Positions 52,547 through 62,348 are shown, counted from the first letter of the stretch. The stretch: DNA of 64,000 nt from Bradyrhizobium sediminis (GCF_018736105.1 NZ_CP076135.1:3470001-3534000), one strand, 5' to 3'. Made by a program: numbers and translations. Notes: generated by a model not told the origin, from the sequence alone.

Positions 52547-52718
52547 GTCGGTTTTTCTCCCTGCTTGCGCCGCCCCGTCGATCAAACAGGGCTGGCGCTT
52601 CCGGCAACGGTTCCCGGCTGCGGCACCCCCAATATTTTTCGCAACAAACGGGGATCGATGACAATCACGATTCCGCTAGATCATGATCCAACTGGGCCTC
52701 GAAGCGTTCGGCGACGAA

Positions 52719-52850
52719 TCACTGCTGCAGTTGGCGCTCGTACCGGAGCTGCGCCTGCAACGTGGATATCCAGAACACCGAAATCGAGTGCGTGATGACG
52801 CGGTCGATCGCCGAGAGCGCAGGTTTGACCGCGGTAAAGATGTTGCTCAT
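52719..52850 (-). CDS. 43-residue small protein, unknown
   Basis: Start ATG 52850 with GGGGAC 6 bases upstream, stop TGA at 52719. Sequence MSNIFTAVKPALSAIDRVIT followed by HSISVFWISTLQAQLRYERQ, an amphipathic helix-forming peptide. The good ribosome site and amphipathic pattern argue it is real. No family recognised. Confidence 0.5.
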   Translation of the reverse strand: MSNIFTAVKPALSAIDRVITHSISVFWISTLQAQLRYERQLQQ

Positions 52851-53201
52851 CGCTGTCCCCTATCCCTGACATCCGTCGCTTGCGGATGGTTGGAGACTAG
52901 GCCGGGCCGGTCGATGTCACCGTAACTCAGGTCACCGAGCCGGCCGCTGGAAAGCTCGATTTGGGCCGGTTCCTGTCGTAAACTCAGTTCTGGTTCGGTG
53001 CCGGTTTCTTGAATGCGCCATTGCGTGATATTGGTCACATTCGCCTCAGGGCGGATCAAGCTAGCTGCGCGATACTTCGTTCGACTTCCATCATCAGCCG
53101 AAGCGAATTGATGAAGGCCGGCGAGTTTCGATATCTGGCTGTACGGAGCAGGCTCGATTCCTTGTTGAGCCTGGCTTCGACTCTTTGGATGAGGTCTTAG
53201 G
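52851..53201. other. Spacer upstream of the FecR-like gene
   Basis: 351 bases with no gene I can support. It holds the promoter for the FecR-like/cyclase pair, which I could not place. The 26 bases before the ATG at 53202 contain GAGG and no strong Shine-Dalgarno. Confidence 0.35.
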
Positions 53202-53864
53202 ATGAAAAAAGCGATTGTTGTTCTCATCGGCGTCATGGGGTTTGCGGGAGCAGCGGCAGCCCAGGCGCCGGTTGCAGTCGTGGAAGAGGTTCAGGGCAAT
53301 GTCACCGGCGCCGAGTTCATGGACTACGTCGCGCAGGGAAAGGTCATCAAGCTCGGACAAGGCGGTTCCGTCGTGCTCGGCTACATGAAATCCTGCCGCC
53401 GCGAAACCATCGCCGGAACAGGCACCGTCATCGTCGGCCAGGATGAGAGCATGGTTCACCTCGCCGAGGTCAACGGCACAAAAACGGAATGCGACCCGGC
53501 GCAGGCGCATGCGACGGCCCGGGAAACCAGCGGCGTGGCCGCGACTGTCGTCCGCAGCCTGGCGAAAGACGCCTCGGCAAGCCCACAGCTGACGCTTTAC
53601 GGCACCTCGCCCCTTGTCGAAGCCAAGGGGCGCGGCACGCTTGTGTTCGATCGGCTCGACCAGAAGGGCGAACGCCTGCAGTTCGAGCTCACCGGAAACC
53701 AGCTGAAGGGCAAGTTCTACGATCTTGCCGGCACCAGCAAATCGCTCACTCCCGGCGGGACTTATGCGGCGACCTTCGCATCTCGCAGGATCGTGTTCCT
53801 GGTCGATCCGCAGGCCAAGCCCGGCCCGACGCCGATCGTCGGCCGCCTGCTGCGCATGGAATAG
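53202..53864 (+). CDS. Secreted FecR-like protein
   Basis: 220 residues. Signal peptide MKKAIVVLIGVMGFAGAAAA, cleavage near AQA. The segment VEEVQGNVTGAEFMDYVAQG then IKLGQGGSVVLGYMKSCRRE resembles the FecR beta-fold that follows periplasmic anti-sigma domains. No ECF sigma is near; instead it is directly upstream of the CHASE2 cyclase with 20 bases between, suggesting a sensor partner in the periplasm. Family assignment is tentative. Confidence 0.6.
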   Translation: MKKAIVVLIGVMGFAGAAAAQAPVAVVEEVQGNVTGAEFMDYVAQGKVIKLGQGGSVVLGYMKSCRRETIAGTGTVIVGQDESMVHLAEVNGTKTECDPAQAHATARETSGVAATVVRSLAKDASASPQLTLYGTSPLVEAKGRGTLVFDRLDQKGERLQFELTGNQLKGKFYDLAGTSKSLTPGGTYAATFASRRIVFLVDPQAKPGPTPIVGRLLRME

Positions 53865-53884
53865 GCTTTGCCGGGCCTCAGCCT

Positions 53885-56044
53885 TTGAATATCGGGCGCA
53901 CGACGCGGGACGGCATCGCAGTCGCTGCGATCGTGTTGATTTGCGCAGGGGCTGCCGTGTCGCCCGCGTTCAACATGGTCCACGGCCTGTCGATCGACAT
54001 TCTTACGGCGCTGCGCTGGGAGTTGTTCGGCAGCCGGCAGGCGCCGGCCGCCTCGCCCGCGGTCGTGGTGGCGATCGACGAGGAAACCTACCAGACCCCG
54101 CCGTTCAACAGTTCGCCGCTCCTCACCTGGACCGGCGAGATCGGCCGCGTGCTCAGTGCGATGGTGGAAGGCGGCGCCAGGGTCGTCGGTTTCGACATGG
54201 TTTTTCAGAGGTCGATCGAACAGTCGGAAATCCCGTTCGGCGAAGGCGCGTTCGGCGAAAAGGTCCGCGGTTTCGATCGCGATTTCCTGCGCGCGCTCGC
54301 GGCGGGATCCTCGACCGGCAAGGTGGTGCTGGGTGAAGTGCTGCGCGGCGACCAGCCGATCCGGCCGTCGCCGGGACAGCGCATCGCGGTTCGCCAGCAG
54401 CAGAATATCCGCCCGCTCAACGTCTACACCGACAGCGACGATGTCGTCCGCCGGGTGCCGCTGACATTTTCCGTTGATGGCAAACCGGTGCCCTCGATGG
54501 CGCTCGAACTGGCCTCGCGCGCGCTCGGCGCCAAACCGGAATTGACGGCGGACGGCGCGGTCGCGCTGGCCGGCTACCGGATTCCGGGCGCGGTGCCCAA
54601 TACCATGACGCTCAATTTCGAGGGCGGCGCGGATCGCATCCCGACCTTTTCGTTCGCCGATCTGAGTTCCTGCGCCAGGAAAAACGACAAGGAGTTCTTT
54701 CGGCGCCAGTTCGAGGGCAAGGTCGTCATCGTCGGCACGGTTCTGGAAGTGGAAGATCGCCGGCTGACGTCGAAGCGGTTCACCACCGGGATCGAGGGCG
54801 CGCGGGCGCCGCGCTGCGCGGTTGCGGAGCAGCCGGTCAGCGGACGCTTCGAGCGCCGTGAGATCGCCGGCATCTATATTCATGCCACCGCCGTCAACAA
54901 CCTGATCGCCAAAGACGCGGCCGTCGAACTCGGCCGGCTGCCGATCGCGCTGATCGCGGCCTTCGCGGCGGCGTTTGCGGCGGCCGTGACGCGAATGCTC
55001 AGGCCGGTCGGCGCCGTTCTGGCGTATCTCGGAGCGACCGCCGTTTACGCGACCGCAGCCACCGCGGCGTTCAACCACGCGCTGGTGCTGCCGCTGAGCG
55101 AGCCGTTCATTGCCGGGGTCGGCGCGCTGGCCGCGATGGTCGGCTATCGCTTCATGATTGCCGACAAGGACCGCCGATTGCTGCGGAAAAGCTTCGCGCT
55201 GTACCTCGCCCCCGACGTGATCGAGCGGATGCTCGCCTCGAACAAGCTGCCGGTGCTCGGCGGCGAAACCCGCAACGTGACGGTGCTCTTTACCGATCTA
55301 GAGGGTTTCTCGCTGATCGCGGAAAGGATGTCGCCTGACGCCCTGATGGCGCTGATGAACGAATATCTGTCCGCAATGACCGACATCATCGAAAACCATG
55401 GCGGCTATGTCGACAAGTATATCGGCGATTCCATCGTCGCGGTGTTCGGCGCCCCGGCCGACGATCCCGATCATGCCGGCAATGCCGCCCGCGCCGCGCT
55501 CGGCTGTTGCGCGCGGCTCGAGGAACTCAATCGCAGCGCGACGGCGTTTCAGGGCCGCAAGATCGTCCAGCGCATCGGAATCAACACCGGCGATGCTCTG
55601 GTCGGCAATTTCGGATCGCGGCGGCGCTTCAATTATTCCGTGATGAGCGATGCCGTGAATCTCGCCTCGCGGCTCGAGGGCGCCAACAAGTTCTACGGCA
55701 CCACCGTGATCGCCTCCGAAACCACGGTCGCGATGACCGGCGGAACGTTTGCCTGGCGCGAACTCGACACCATCCGCGTCAAGGGCCGCACCAACCAGCT
55801 CACGATCTACGAATTGCTGGCGCAGGCGGCGGAGCTAACACCTGCGCAAGCGGCGCTCGCGGCGGACTACGCCCAAGGCCTCGCGCATTGGCGCGCCGGC
55901 GAATTCGATCTTGCCGCGGAATGTTTCGAGCGCGCGGCCGCCGCCGACCGGCCGTCTGCCATATTTCTCGAGCGGGCGAGCAGTTATGCGAAGCAAGCGC
56001 CCGGCGGCGAATGGGACCCGATCCGAACGCTGCAGGAAAAGTGA
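53885..56044 (+). CDS. CHASE2-domain class III adenylate/guanylate cyclase
   Basis: About 719 residues from a tentative TTG at 53885; no ATG suits, and the frame overlaps the upstream gene before that. N-terminal helix, then a periplasmic CHASE2 domain (VVAIDEETYQTPPFN, GGARVVGFDMVFQRS), three helices (IALIAAFAAAFAAAVTRML onward) and a cytoplasmic cyclase domain from about 460: VTVLFTDLEGFSLIAERM with metal Asp, VDKYIGDSIVAVFGAPADD, and GINTGDALVGNFGSRRRFNY. A C-terminal TPR-like tail follows. It should make cAMP in response to an external signal. Confidence 0.9.
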   Translation: MNIGRTTRDGIAVAAIVLICAGAAVSPAFNMVHGLSIDILTALRWELFGSRQAPAASPAVVVAIDEETYQTPPFNSSPLLTWTGEIGRVLSAMVEGGARVVGFDMVFQRSIEQSEIPFGEGAFGEKVRGFDRDFLRALAAGSSTGKVVLGEVLRGDQPIRPSPGQRIAVRQQQNIRPLNVYTDSDDVVRRVPLTFSVDGKPVPSMALELASRALGAKPELTADGAVALAGYRIPGAVPNTMTLNFEGGADRIPTFSFADLSSCARKNDKEFFRRQFEGKVVIVGTVLEVEDRRLTSKRFTTGIEGARAPRCAVAEQPVSGRFERREIAGIYIHATAVNNLIAKDAAVELGRLPIALIAAFAAAFAAAVTRMLRPVGAVLAYLGATAVYATAATAAFNHALVLPLSEPFIAGVGALAAMVGYRFMIADKDRRLLRKSFALYLAPDVIERMLASNKLPVLGGETRNVTVLFTDLEGFSLIAERMSPDALMALMNEYLSAMTDIIENHGGYVDKYIGDSIVAVFGAPADDPDHAGNAARAALGCCARLEELNRSATAFQGRKIVQRIGINTGDALVGNFGSRRRFNYSVMSDAVNLASRLEGANKFYGTTVIASETTVAMTGGTFAWRELDTIRVKGRTNQLTIYELLAQAAELTPAQAALAADYAQGLAHWRAGEFDLAAECFERAAAADRPSAIFLERASSYAKQAPGGEWDPIRTLQEK

Positions 56045-56152
56045 GCGGGGATCCTCAAAGTGCGGCCCTGTCGTCTCGACAATTCCGGCCAAGATCGTAT
56101 AGACGACCCTACGCCCCCGCTCCCACCGGCGCCGAGATGAGCCAGCCATCCC

Positions 56153-56932
56153 ATGACCAGCCCCAAGCGATATGACCGGATCGCCTTCGTCGCGAGCGCT
56201 GGCGCGGAGGCGCAAGCGGCGCTGGCGCAGCTGATCGAGCTGTACGGCAATCACGATCCCGACGAAGCCGACATCGTGGTGGCGCTCGGCGGCGACGGAT
56301 TGATGCTGCAGACGCTGCACCGGCACATGCGTTCGGGCAAGCCGATCTACGGCATGCATCGCGGCACCGTCGGCTTTCTGATGAACGAGTTCAGCACCAA
56401 AGACCTGCATGCGCGTCTCGCCGCGGCGCGCGACACCATGATCCATCCGCTCCTGATGCGCGCCACCGACGTACATGGGACGGTGCATGTGCATCACGCC
56501 ATCAACGAGGTCTCGCTGTTTCGCCAGACTCATCAGGCGGCGCGCCTGAGAATCCTGATCGACGAGCGCGAGCGCATGGCGGAGCTGATCGCCGACGGCA
56601 TCTTGGTGGCGACGCCCGCCGGATCCACCGCCTACAACCTTTCGGCGCAGGGCCCGATCCTGCCGATCAACGCCCCGCTCCTGGCGCTGACCCCTATCAG
56701 CCCGTTCCGGCCGCGGCGCTGGCGCGGCGCGCTACTGCCCAACACCGCCTATGTCGTGATCGAGGTGCTCGAGGGCGACAAGCGCCCGGTGGCGGCGGTG
56801 GCCGACCACGACGAAGCGCGAGACGTCCGCCGGGTCGAGGTGCGGTCCGACAAGACCATCTCGATGCGGATGCTGTTCGATCCCGGCCACAGCCTGGAAG
56901 AGCGCATTCTGAGCGAGCAGTTCAACTACTGA
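56153..56932 (+). CDS. nadK: NAD kinase
   Basis: 259 residues. The GGDG motif is in [19 protein letters not shown] (about 47), the NE motif in [19 protein letters not shown] (about 121), and the conserved GTVGFLMNE and [19 protein letters not shown] segments are intact. It makes NADP from NAD. It is on the same strand as the cyclase with about 108 bases between. Length is typical for Bradyrhizobiaceae. Confidence 0.95.
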   Translation: MTSPKRYDRIAFVASAGAEAQAALAQLIELYGNHDPDEADIVVALGGDGLMLQTLHRHMRSGKPIYGMHRGTVGFLMNEFSTKDLHARLAAARDTMIHPLLMRATDVHGTVHVHHAINEVSLFRQTHQAARLRILIDERERMAELIADGILVATPAGSTAYNLSAQGPILPINAPLLALTPISPFRPRRWRGALLPNTAYVVIEVLEGDKRPVAAVADHDEARDVRRVEVRSDKTISMRMLFDPGHSLEERILSEQFNY

Positions 56933-57049
56933 GCCCCCTGCCCCGGGGCGACGCCACGCCGGGATCGCAACCATTCGTTAACCGGCCCCGCGATATGGTT
57001 AACGCCGGGTATATACCGTTTCCGGCAGGTATCTCCTCAGGACCACGCC

Positions 57050-57595
57050 ATGTTTCGCATCGATTTCAACAAGCTGCGATTTCTCGTTTGCGACGACAAT
57101 CCGCATATGCGGCGCATCCTGCGGACGCTGCTGCATTCGTTCGGCGCGCGCGAGGTCTACGAGTCCGAGGACGGCGCCACCGCGCTCGAGATGTACAGCC
57201 ACTACGTCCCCGACATCGTCATCACCGACTGGTCGATGCCGATATTCGATGGTCTCGAACTCGCCCAGATGATCCGGCAACCGGAATCGAAGGGTAACCC
57301 CTACGCCCCCATCATCATGCTGACCGGGCATTCCGAGAAGCGGCGCGTCACCGTGGCGCGCGACGCCGGCGTGACCGAATTTCTCGCCAAGCCGATTTCG
57401 GCCAAGGGGCTTTATCAGCGCATTCTGAACGTCGTCGCCAATCCGCGGCCGTTCATCAAGACCAAGACCTATTTCGGCCCCGACCGCCGCCGCAATACCA
57501 ACACCGCCTATATCGGTCCCGAGCGCCGCATCGGCGGCGAGGTCGAAGTGATGCAGCAGCCCTCGCTGCTCGACAAGGCCCGGTCCACCGTTTAG
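57050..57595 (+). CDS. Response regulator, receiver domain with C-terminal repeat tail
   Basis: 181 residues. Receiver domain: acidic pair FLVCDDNPHMRR (14-25), phospho-acceptor Asp in VITDWSMPIFDG (about 60), Thr/Ser in IIMLTGHSE (about 90) and Lys in FLAKPISAKGLY (about 112). No DNA-binding domain follows; a short tail has two FGPDRRR/YIGPERR repeats. A single-domain regulator probably acting on a phosphotransfer partner, which fits the next gene. A GGATC context precedes the ATG. Confidence 0.92.
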   Translation: MFRIDFNKLRFLVCDDNPHMRRILRTLLHSFGAREVYESEDGATALEMYSHYVPDIVITDWSMPIFDGLELAQMIRQPESKGNPYAPIIMLTGHSEKRRVTVARDAGVTEFLAKPISAKGLYQRILNVVANPRPFIKTKTYFGPDRRRNTNTAYIGPERRIGGEVEVMQQPSLLDKARSTV

Positions 57596-57618
57596 CGCAT
57601 CGCGCCAAGGAAACCATC

Positions 57619-58194
57619 ATGGCCAAAGGCAAATCCGACGTGCAGGTCGCGAGCTTCGCCGACCACCACGTCATCACCCAGCCCAACCCCTTGCGCAAGG
57701 TGTTGCGGCGCGTTGCCGAAAAGGATCTCGACGATCCGGTCGCGCGCGCCGAAAAGGCGCTTGCCGGACTGTCCGGCGAATTCAAGAACTGGATGGCGAT
57801 CGAGGCCGACCGGCTATCGGCCGCCCACGCCGTCATCTTGAGCAACGGCTTCACCAACGAGACGCGCGACGAACTGTTTCGCGCCGCCCATGACATCAAG
57901 GGCGACGCCGCCACTTTCGGATTCCCGTCGGCCGGCGCCGCCGCCGAAAGCCTGTGCCGGATCATCGAGCACGCGCCCGATCTCGACCACGTGCCGTCCA
58001 ACCTGATCGCGCATCACATCAACGCCATCCAGGCCATCGTGCGCGAGCGCACCAAGCTCGACACCGCCGCCATGGCGAGCGAGCTGAGCAAGCAACTCCG
58101 CGGCATCGCCGACGTGTTTCTCACCCAAGCCAATCGCGACCGCCCCGAGCATCTCGAAGCCATCCTTGCGCCGAGCATCGCTCCGGCGGAGTGA
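57619..58194 (+). CDS. Hpt (histidine phosphotransfer) domain protein
   Basis: 191 residues. The phospho-His motif FRAAHDIKGDAATFG (about 87-101) with His-x-x-Lys-Gly is clear, within a helical bundle (LSAAHAVILSNGFTN on one side, GAAAESLCRIIEHAPDLD on the other). It follows the response regulator by 23 bases and both likely form a phosphorelay pair. The cognate histidine kinase is not in this window. It ends next to a 28-bp inverted repeat. Confidence 0.9.
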   Translation: MAKGKSDVQVASFADHHVITQPNPLRKVLRRVAEKDLDDPVARAEKALAGLSGEFKNWMAIEADRLSAAHAVILSNGFTNETRDELFRAAHDIKGDAATFGFPSAGAAAESLCRIIEHAPDLDHVPSNLIAHHINAIQAIVRERTKLDTAAMASELSKQLRGIADVFLTQANRDRPEHLEAILAPSIAPAE

Positions 58195-58199
58195 GTGTT

Positions 58200-58317
58200 G
58201 TCGTCCCTGCGCACGCAGGGACCCATACGCCGCGGCTTGTCCGTGGAGCGATGGAGCGGGTAGCTTCTTCAACAACGAGCGCTGGTGGCTATGGGTCCCT
58301 GCGTGCGCAGGGACGAC
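58200..58317. repeat. 28-bp perfect inverted repeat around a 62-base centre
   Basis: GTCGTCCCTGCGCACGCAGG with GACCCATA (58200-58227) and its exact complement (58290-58317) form a large stem; each arm is itself a palindrome (GTCCCTGCG/CGCAGGGAC). Another intergenic repeat type familiar in Bradyrhizobium. It separates the Hpt gene from the convergent DUF2336 gene. Confidence 0.85.
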
Positions 58318-58342
58318 ATCGAGTGTGTCGATGCAGGATCGT

Positions 58343-59518
58343 CTACGCCGCGATCAGCTCGTGATGCACAGGCGCAATCGCTTCTTCCGCGACCAGCTCG
58401 TCGCAGAACAGGCGGGCTTCTTCCCGCGCCGATTCCGTCGCAAAGCGGCGCAGCAGGATCAACAGCGGCTCGGCGGCCAATGGATCGGTCTCGCAATGGG
58501 TCAGCACGCGCTCGACCATGCGCCGCCGCAGTCGTGCAGCGCCGCCGACGCTATCGACGAAGCCGGTTTCCTGGCAGACTTCGAGCGCCACCCGGAACGC
58601 CGCGAAGGTGGATGGCGGCAGGCCGGCGCGGATCAGCAGCGCCTGCAGGCTGGCGCCGCCGCGGTCGTGCAGCAGCGCGGAGACGCGCGCCTGCGGCAGC
58701 CCGGACAATTCCGAAAGCGCTGAATCGAACAGGTCGACATTGCCCGACAGCAGCGCGCGCAGGATCAGCCCGGCGGTCAGCTGGCCGGTGGCGCGCAGAT
58801 GCTGCACCAGGCCGCGCATGTCGTCGCCGCGCGAGCGCGCCGCGATATTGACGGTGGAACGATCGCGCGCCTCGCTGGCGATCCGCCCCGCCCGGTCGGC
58901 GGAGAGCCAGTTGCGGGCGACGACGAACTGCGCCAGCGTATCCGACAGTTTGGCGACCAGAGCGACCCTCGTCGCCGCCGGCAAGTCCTCCAGCACCAGC
59001 ATCGATTCCCGGATTGCGGCGAGATGGCCGTGGCGTTCGACGATACGGTCCCAGGAGAACGGCGCCAGCTCGGCATAGGCGTTCTCGATCAGCTCGAGCG
59101 CGGCCGCGGCGGAGCCGACTTCGGCGATCGCGGCGCAGACCGAGGCCGGCAGATTGATGCGGCGGGCGATCGCGCATTGCATTTCGCCGTTGCCGGTCGC
59201 GATGATGTCGACGAGATCGGCGTCGATCAGAAGCGGTGAATGTTCGAGCACCGGAAGGGCGACTGACGGCTGGTCGAGCGAGAGCGCCTGCACGATGGCG
59301 GCGGGCGCGTCCGAGCTGCGCGCAAACACCTCGGCCATGGCCTGGCGCACCAGCGGGGATGGATCGTCGAGCAGCATCAGCAGCGCGCCTTCGGCGGCGG
59401 CGCGATCGTCCTCGGACAAATCCGAAATCAGCCAGGCCCGCGCCAACGACCGCGTTGCCTCTGCCCGCTCGCCTGCCGGAGCGGTACGTATCCAACCGAT
59501 AAACTGCCGAACGATCAT
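58343..59518 (-). CDS. DUF2336 family protein
   Basis: 391 residues, all-helical repeats throughout with an Ala-rich surface. The arrangement of short helices (LLMLLDDPSPLVRQAMAEVF, SLDQPSVALPVLEHSPLLID) is HEAT-like, and I recognise the family as DUF2336, frequently near response regulators or Hpt proteins in Rhizobiales. The role is unknown; it converges with the RR-Hpt pair across a repeat. Confidence 0.8.
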   Translation of the reverse strand: MIVRQFIGWIRTAPAGERAEATRSLARAWLISDLSEDDRAAAEGALLMLLDDPSPLVRQAMAEVFARSSDAPAAIVQALSLDQPSVALPVLEHSPLLIDADLVDIIATGNGEMQCAIARRINLPASVCAAIAEVGSAAAALELIENAYAELAPFSWDRIVERHGHLAAIRESMLVLEDLPAATRVALVAKLSDTLAQFVVARNWLSADRAGRIASEARDRSTVNIAARSRGDDMRGLVQHLRATGQLTAGLILRALLSGNVDLFDSALSELSGLPQARVSALLHDRGGASLQALLIRAGLPPSTFAAFRVALEVCQETGFVDSVGGAARLRRRMVERVLTHCETDPLAAEPLLILLRRFATESAREEARLFCDELVAEEAIAPVHHELIAA

Positions 59519-59735
59519 GACCCTGCCGGCCTACGCAACCCGAAACGACACCGTGACGCGATGCCACTACAAGGAAAAATAAACCATGACGCTTAACAAA
59601 GGGTTCACCATAAACGGCTGGTTTTATTGACGTTTTGTTAAGAGTGCGCGGCCGGATCTGCGCGGTCTGTGGTTCTCCCGGCGATGCGAAGCATCGTCCG
59701 GAGACGGCGCAACAGCGCCTCCGCACCGTGATGAT

Positions 59736-60785
59736 TTAGCTGCTGAACGTGCCGGCGCGATCGCTGAAGAGATCGAGCGGCCGCGGCGCGCGGATCTCGG
59801 GCTTCTGCGCCAACGCCGCGCCCGCGTCCGAAGTTGCTGAAGCAACCGATGTCAGCGAAGAAGAATTACCCCATAGCTCCTGAACCGCCGGCGAGACCGG
59901 CTGCGAACGTTCGCCGGCCTGGAACAACGAACGGAAGATCGGTTCGGTCTGCGGCAGCGACGCGGTCTGCAGCGCCGGCTGCGACGCCGTTGCCACCGGG
60001 GTCACTGCGCGCGAATCCGGAAAGCTCGAGAGATAGGCGGCGTTGTCGATCGACACCGTGGCGGGGGTTGCGCTGGCGAGCGTGACGCGCCTCGGCATCT
60101 CACCGCCGGCCGCGGCCATCGCGGTGCGCGTCGCCGGGGAATTGGCGGCGCTGGCGTAGCGCGAATTCAGCACCGAATAGACTTCGGAGACGCTGCGCGC
60201 CCGCCCTGCCCGGTCGTAGAAGATCGGCCGGTTGGCGGCGGCGGCATTGGGAAACAGCCGTGCCGCCGAGGCGCCCGGATTGTCCTCGGCTTTCGAGATC
60301 AGCTTGGCGGCGCCGCCGACGCCCATGAAATGCGCCATATAGAGTTCGCCGTCGGTCGGGCGGCGGCCGATCTTGCCGGTGAGCTTGAAACTGTTGGACT
60401 GGGTCAGCACGCCCGCCATCGCGGAGGCCGCCGTGGGGTCGTCGCGCAGCTTCATGATCGCGGTCCGCGCGGCGGGGTCGCTGACATAATAACTGCCGGA
60501 CGGCGAGCGGGAGATGGCGTCGGCATATTTGCCGTAGCCGAGCTGGCTGCCGGCTTCCTTCACGGTGCCGAGCCAGGTCTGGTCGATGAATTGATAGAGC
60601 CCGCGCGCCGACGAGGTCGAGGCGGCGGCCTTCGGATTGAAATTGGATTCCATCTTCGCGGTGGCCAGCATGTATTCGAAGCTGGTGCCGGTGGTATCGG
60701 CGGCCTGCCTGATCGCGCCGGCAATCCGCGCGCGCGAAGGATCGATGCCTGCCGTTGCCGTGGCGATTGAAGCGTCGACCGACAT
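59736..60785 (-). CDS. SLT-domain lytic transglycosylase
   Basis: 349 residues. The SLT catalytic region is at about 38-75: TGTSFEYMLATAKMESNFNP with the catalytic Glu, then SSARGLYQFIDQTWLGTVK. The remaining two thirds are Ala/Ser/Pro-rich with low complexity. It should cleave peptidoglycan; no signal peptide is evident, so export, if any, is by another route. Start MSVDASIATATAG (60785) is preferred to 60848. Confidence 0.85.
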   Translation of the reverse strand: MSVDASIATATAGIDPSRARIAGAIRQAADTTGTSFEYMLATAKMESNFNPKAAASTSSARGLYQFIDQTWLGTVKEAGSQLGYGKYADAISRSPSGSYYVSDPAARTAIMKLRDDPTAASAMAGVLTQSNSFKLTGKIGRRPTDGELYMAHFMGVGGAAKLISKAEDNPGASAARLFPNAAAANRPIFYDRAGRARSVSEVYSVLNSRYASAANSPATRTAMAAAGGEMPRRVTLASATPATVSIDNAAYLSSFPDSRAVTPVATASQPALQTASLPQTEPIFRSLFQAGERSQPVSPAVQELWGNSSSLTSVASATSDAGAALAQKPEIRAPRPLDLFSDRAGTFSS

Positions 60786-60940
60786 CTGTAGGTGCCCCGC
60801 TCCTGGCGAAACGACCGCTGGGCCTGTCGAGCGCCAAATGGCGCTCATGCCGCCGTCACACTGGGGCGATTATGGTTAACGGCGAGTTAAGGAATGCGGC
60901 CGGCATCGGCGGCCGACCCGACGAGCGCGGGAAACGGCGG

Positions 60941-61369
60941 TCACTTCCGATAAACCGCCTTCGGATCGAACTGTTTCTCCGCATCCACGAACGACAGCCG
61001 CGCCCCGCCCTCGGCCGCGTCGACCTTGCGATAGAAGCAGGAGCACCGTCCGGTGTGGCACGCCGCGCCTGATTGCTCGACCCGGATCCAGATCGCGTCC
61101 TGGTCGCAGTCGGCGCGCATCTCCACCACCCGCTGGGTATGACCTGAAGTCTCACCTTTTCGCCATAAGGCCTTGCGGGAGCGGCTGAAGTACCAGGCTT
61201 CCCCGCTGGCGATGGTCCTGCGCAAGGCTTCGTCGTTCATGTGCGCGACCATCAGCACCTCGCCGGTCGCAGCATCGGTGGCGACGCAGGTGACGAGTCC
61301 CGACGCGTCGAATTTGGGCTGGAATGCCAGCCCCTCTTCGCGGTCATCGATATCTGCAGATTTGGACAC
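60941..61369 (-). CDS. hisI: Phosphoribosyl-AMP cyclohydrolase
   Basis: 142 residues from GTG 61369, with GAGGG 6 bases upstream; the TTG at 61390 is less well placed. HisI features: [20 protein letters not shown], the [20 protein letters not shown] segment, metal Asp cluster [11 protein letters not shown] and zinc Cys in [11 protein letters not shown]. It opens the adenine ring in histidine synthesis (step 3). The rest of his is not here. Lies 31 bases from folE, same strand. Confidence 0.95.
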   Translation of the reverse strand: MSKSADIDDREEGLAFQPKFDASGLVTCVATDAATGEVLMVAHMNDEALRRTIASGEAWYFSRSRKALWRKGETSGHTQRVVEMRADCDQDAIWIRVEQSGAACHTGRCSCFYRKVDAAEGGARLSFVDAEKQFDPKAVYRK

Positions 61370-61400
61370 GGGCAGCCCTCGCGAATTCAAAAAGCGAGGG

Positions 61401-62111
61401 TCAGCGCTGCGCCCCTCGCACCATGGACAGGAAACGCGCCTGTTCCGCCGGATTGTCGCGGAACATGCCGGTATAGCGGCTGGTGAAGGTCATCGCACCA
61501 TGCTTGGCGACGCCGCGCACCGACATGCAGGTATGCTCCGCCTCGATCACCACTGCAACGCCGCGCGGCTTCAGGACCTCGTCGATCGCGGCCGCGATCT
61601 GGGCGGTCAGATGCTCCTGGGTCTGCAGGCGGCGCGCGAAGATATCGGTGAGCCGGGCCAGCTTCGACAGCCCGACCACCCGCTCGACCGGCGTGTAGGC
61701 GATATGCGCCTTGCCGTAGAACGGCATCATGTGATGCTCGCACTGCGAGGTGAATTCGATGTCGCGGATCAGCACGAAGTCGTCATAGCCCGCGGTCTCG
61801 CCGAAGGTGCGGTTGAGCACCTCGGCCGGACACTGGTGATAGCCCTGATAGAGTTCGTCGAAGGCTTCGACCACCCGGCGCGGCGTATCGATCAGGCCCT
61901 CGCGGTCGGGATTCTCGCCGATATAGCCGAGCAGGGTCTGCACCGCCGCTTCCGCCTCGGCGCGCGACGGGCGCGGCTGGTCGGCGCGGACGGCCGCGGC
62001 CAGAAACTCGGATGGGTCGAGTTCGGCCGGGCGGGCTTCCAGAAGCTTCGAGTCCGCAAGTTTCGGGTCAGAACCCTTGCCTGGGCGGAGCGATTTGATC
62101 AGTGCGTCCAT
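61401..62111 (-). CDS. folE: GTP cyclohydrolase I
   Basis: 236 residues. The catalytic fold is clear from [20 protein letters not shown] to the C-terminus; zinc Cys in [18 protein letters not shown] (about 120) and [16 protein letters not shown] (about 195), plus His residues. It makes dihydroneopterin triphosphate for folate or queuosine-type routes. GGAG precedes ATG. It reads in the same direction as hisI; both act on nucleotide rings by hydrolysis. Confidence 0.97.
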   Translation of the reverse strand: MDALIKSLRPGKGSDPKLADSKLLEARPAELDPSEFLAAAVRADQPRPSRAEAEAAVQTLLGYIGENPDREGLIDTPRRVVEAFDELYQGYHQCPAEVLNRTFGETAGYDDFVLIRDIEFTSQCEHHMMPFYGKAHIAYTPVERVVGLSKLARLTDIFARRLQTQEHLTAQIAAAIDEVLKPRGVAVVIEAEHTCMSVRGVAKHGAMTFTSRYTGMFRDNPAEQARFLSMVRGAQR

Positions 62112-62348
62112 GTCAACTCCGTTCGACCGGTCCTTGAGTGAGACCGGAGTGTCACCGGCAGACGGGGCGGGCTTGCCGCCGGACGCCTGAACCTCACAAT
62201 TCTAACACCCCTGCGGCCGAATTGGTTTCTATTTCGGTTCCGCCTTGGGAAACGGCCGGACTGTATTTCCGCCGTATCCAGCCATATATAGGACCACGGC
62301 TCGCTGCCGCCAAGGGCGGCCGGCCGGGAAGCCCGGGGCCCCGATTCT

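Noticed and set aside
53762..55078. 438-residue minus frame opposite the CHASE2 cyclase
   Set aside because: Arg/His-rich shadow without motifs.
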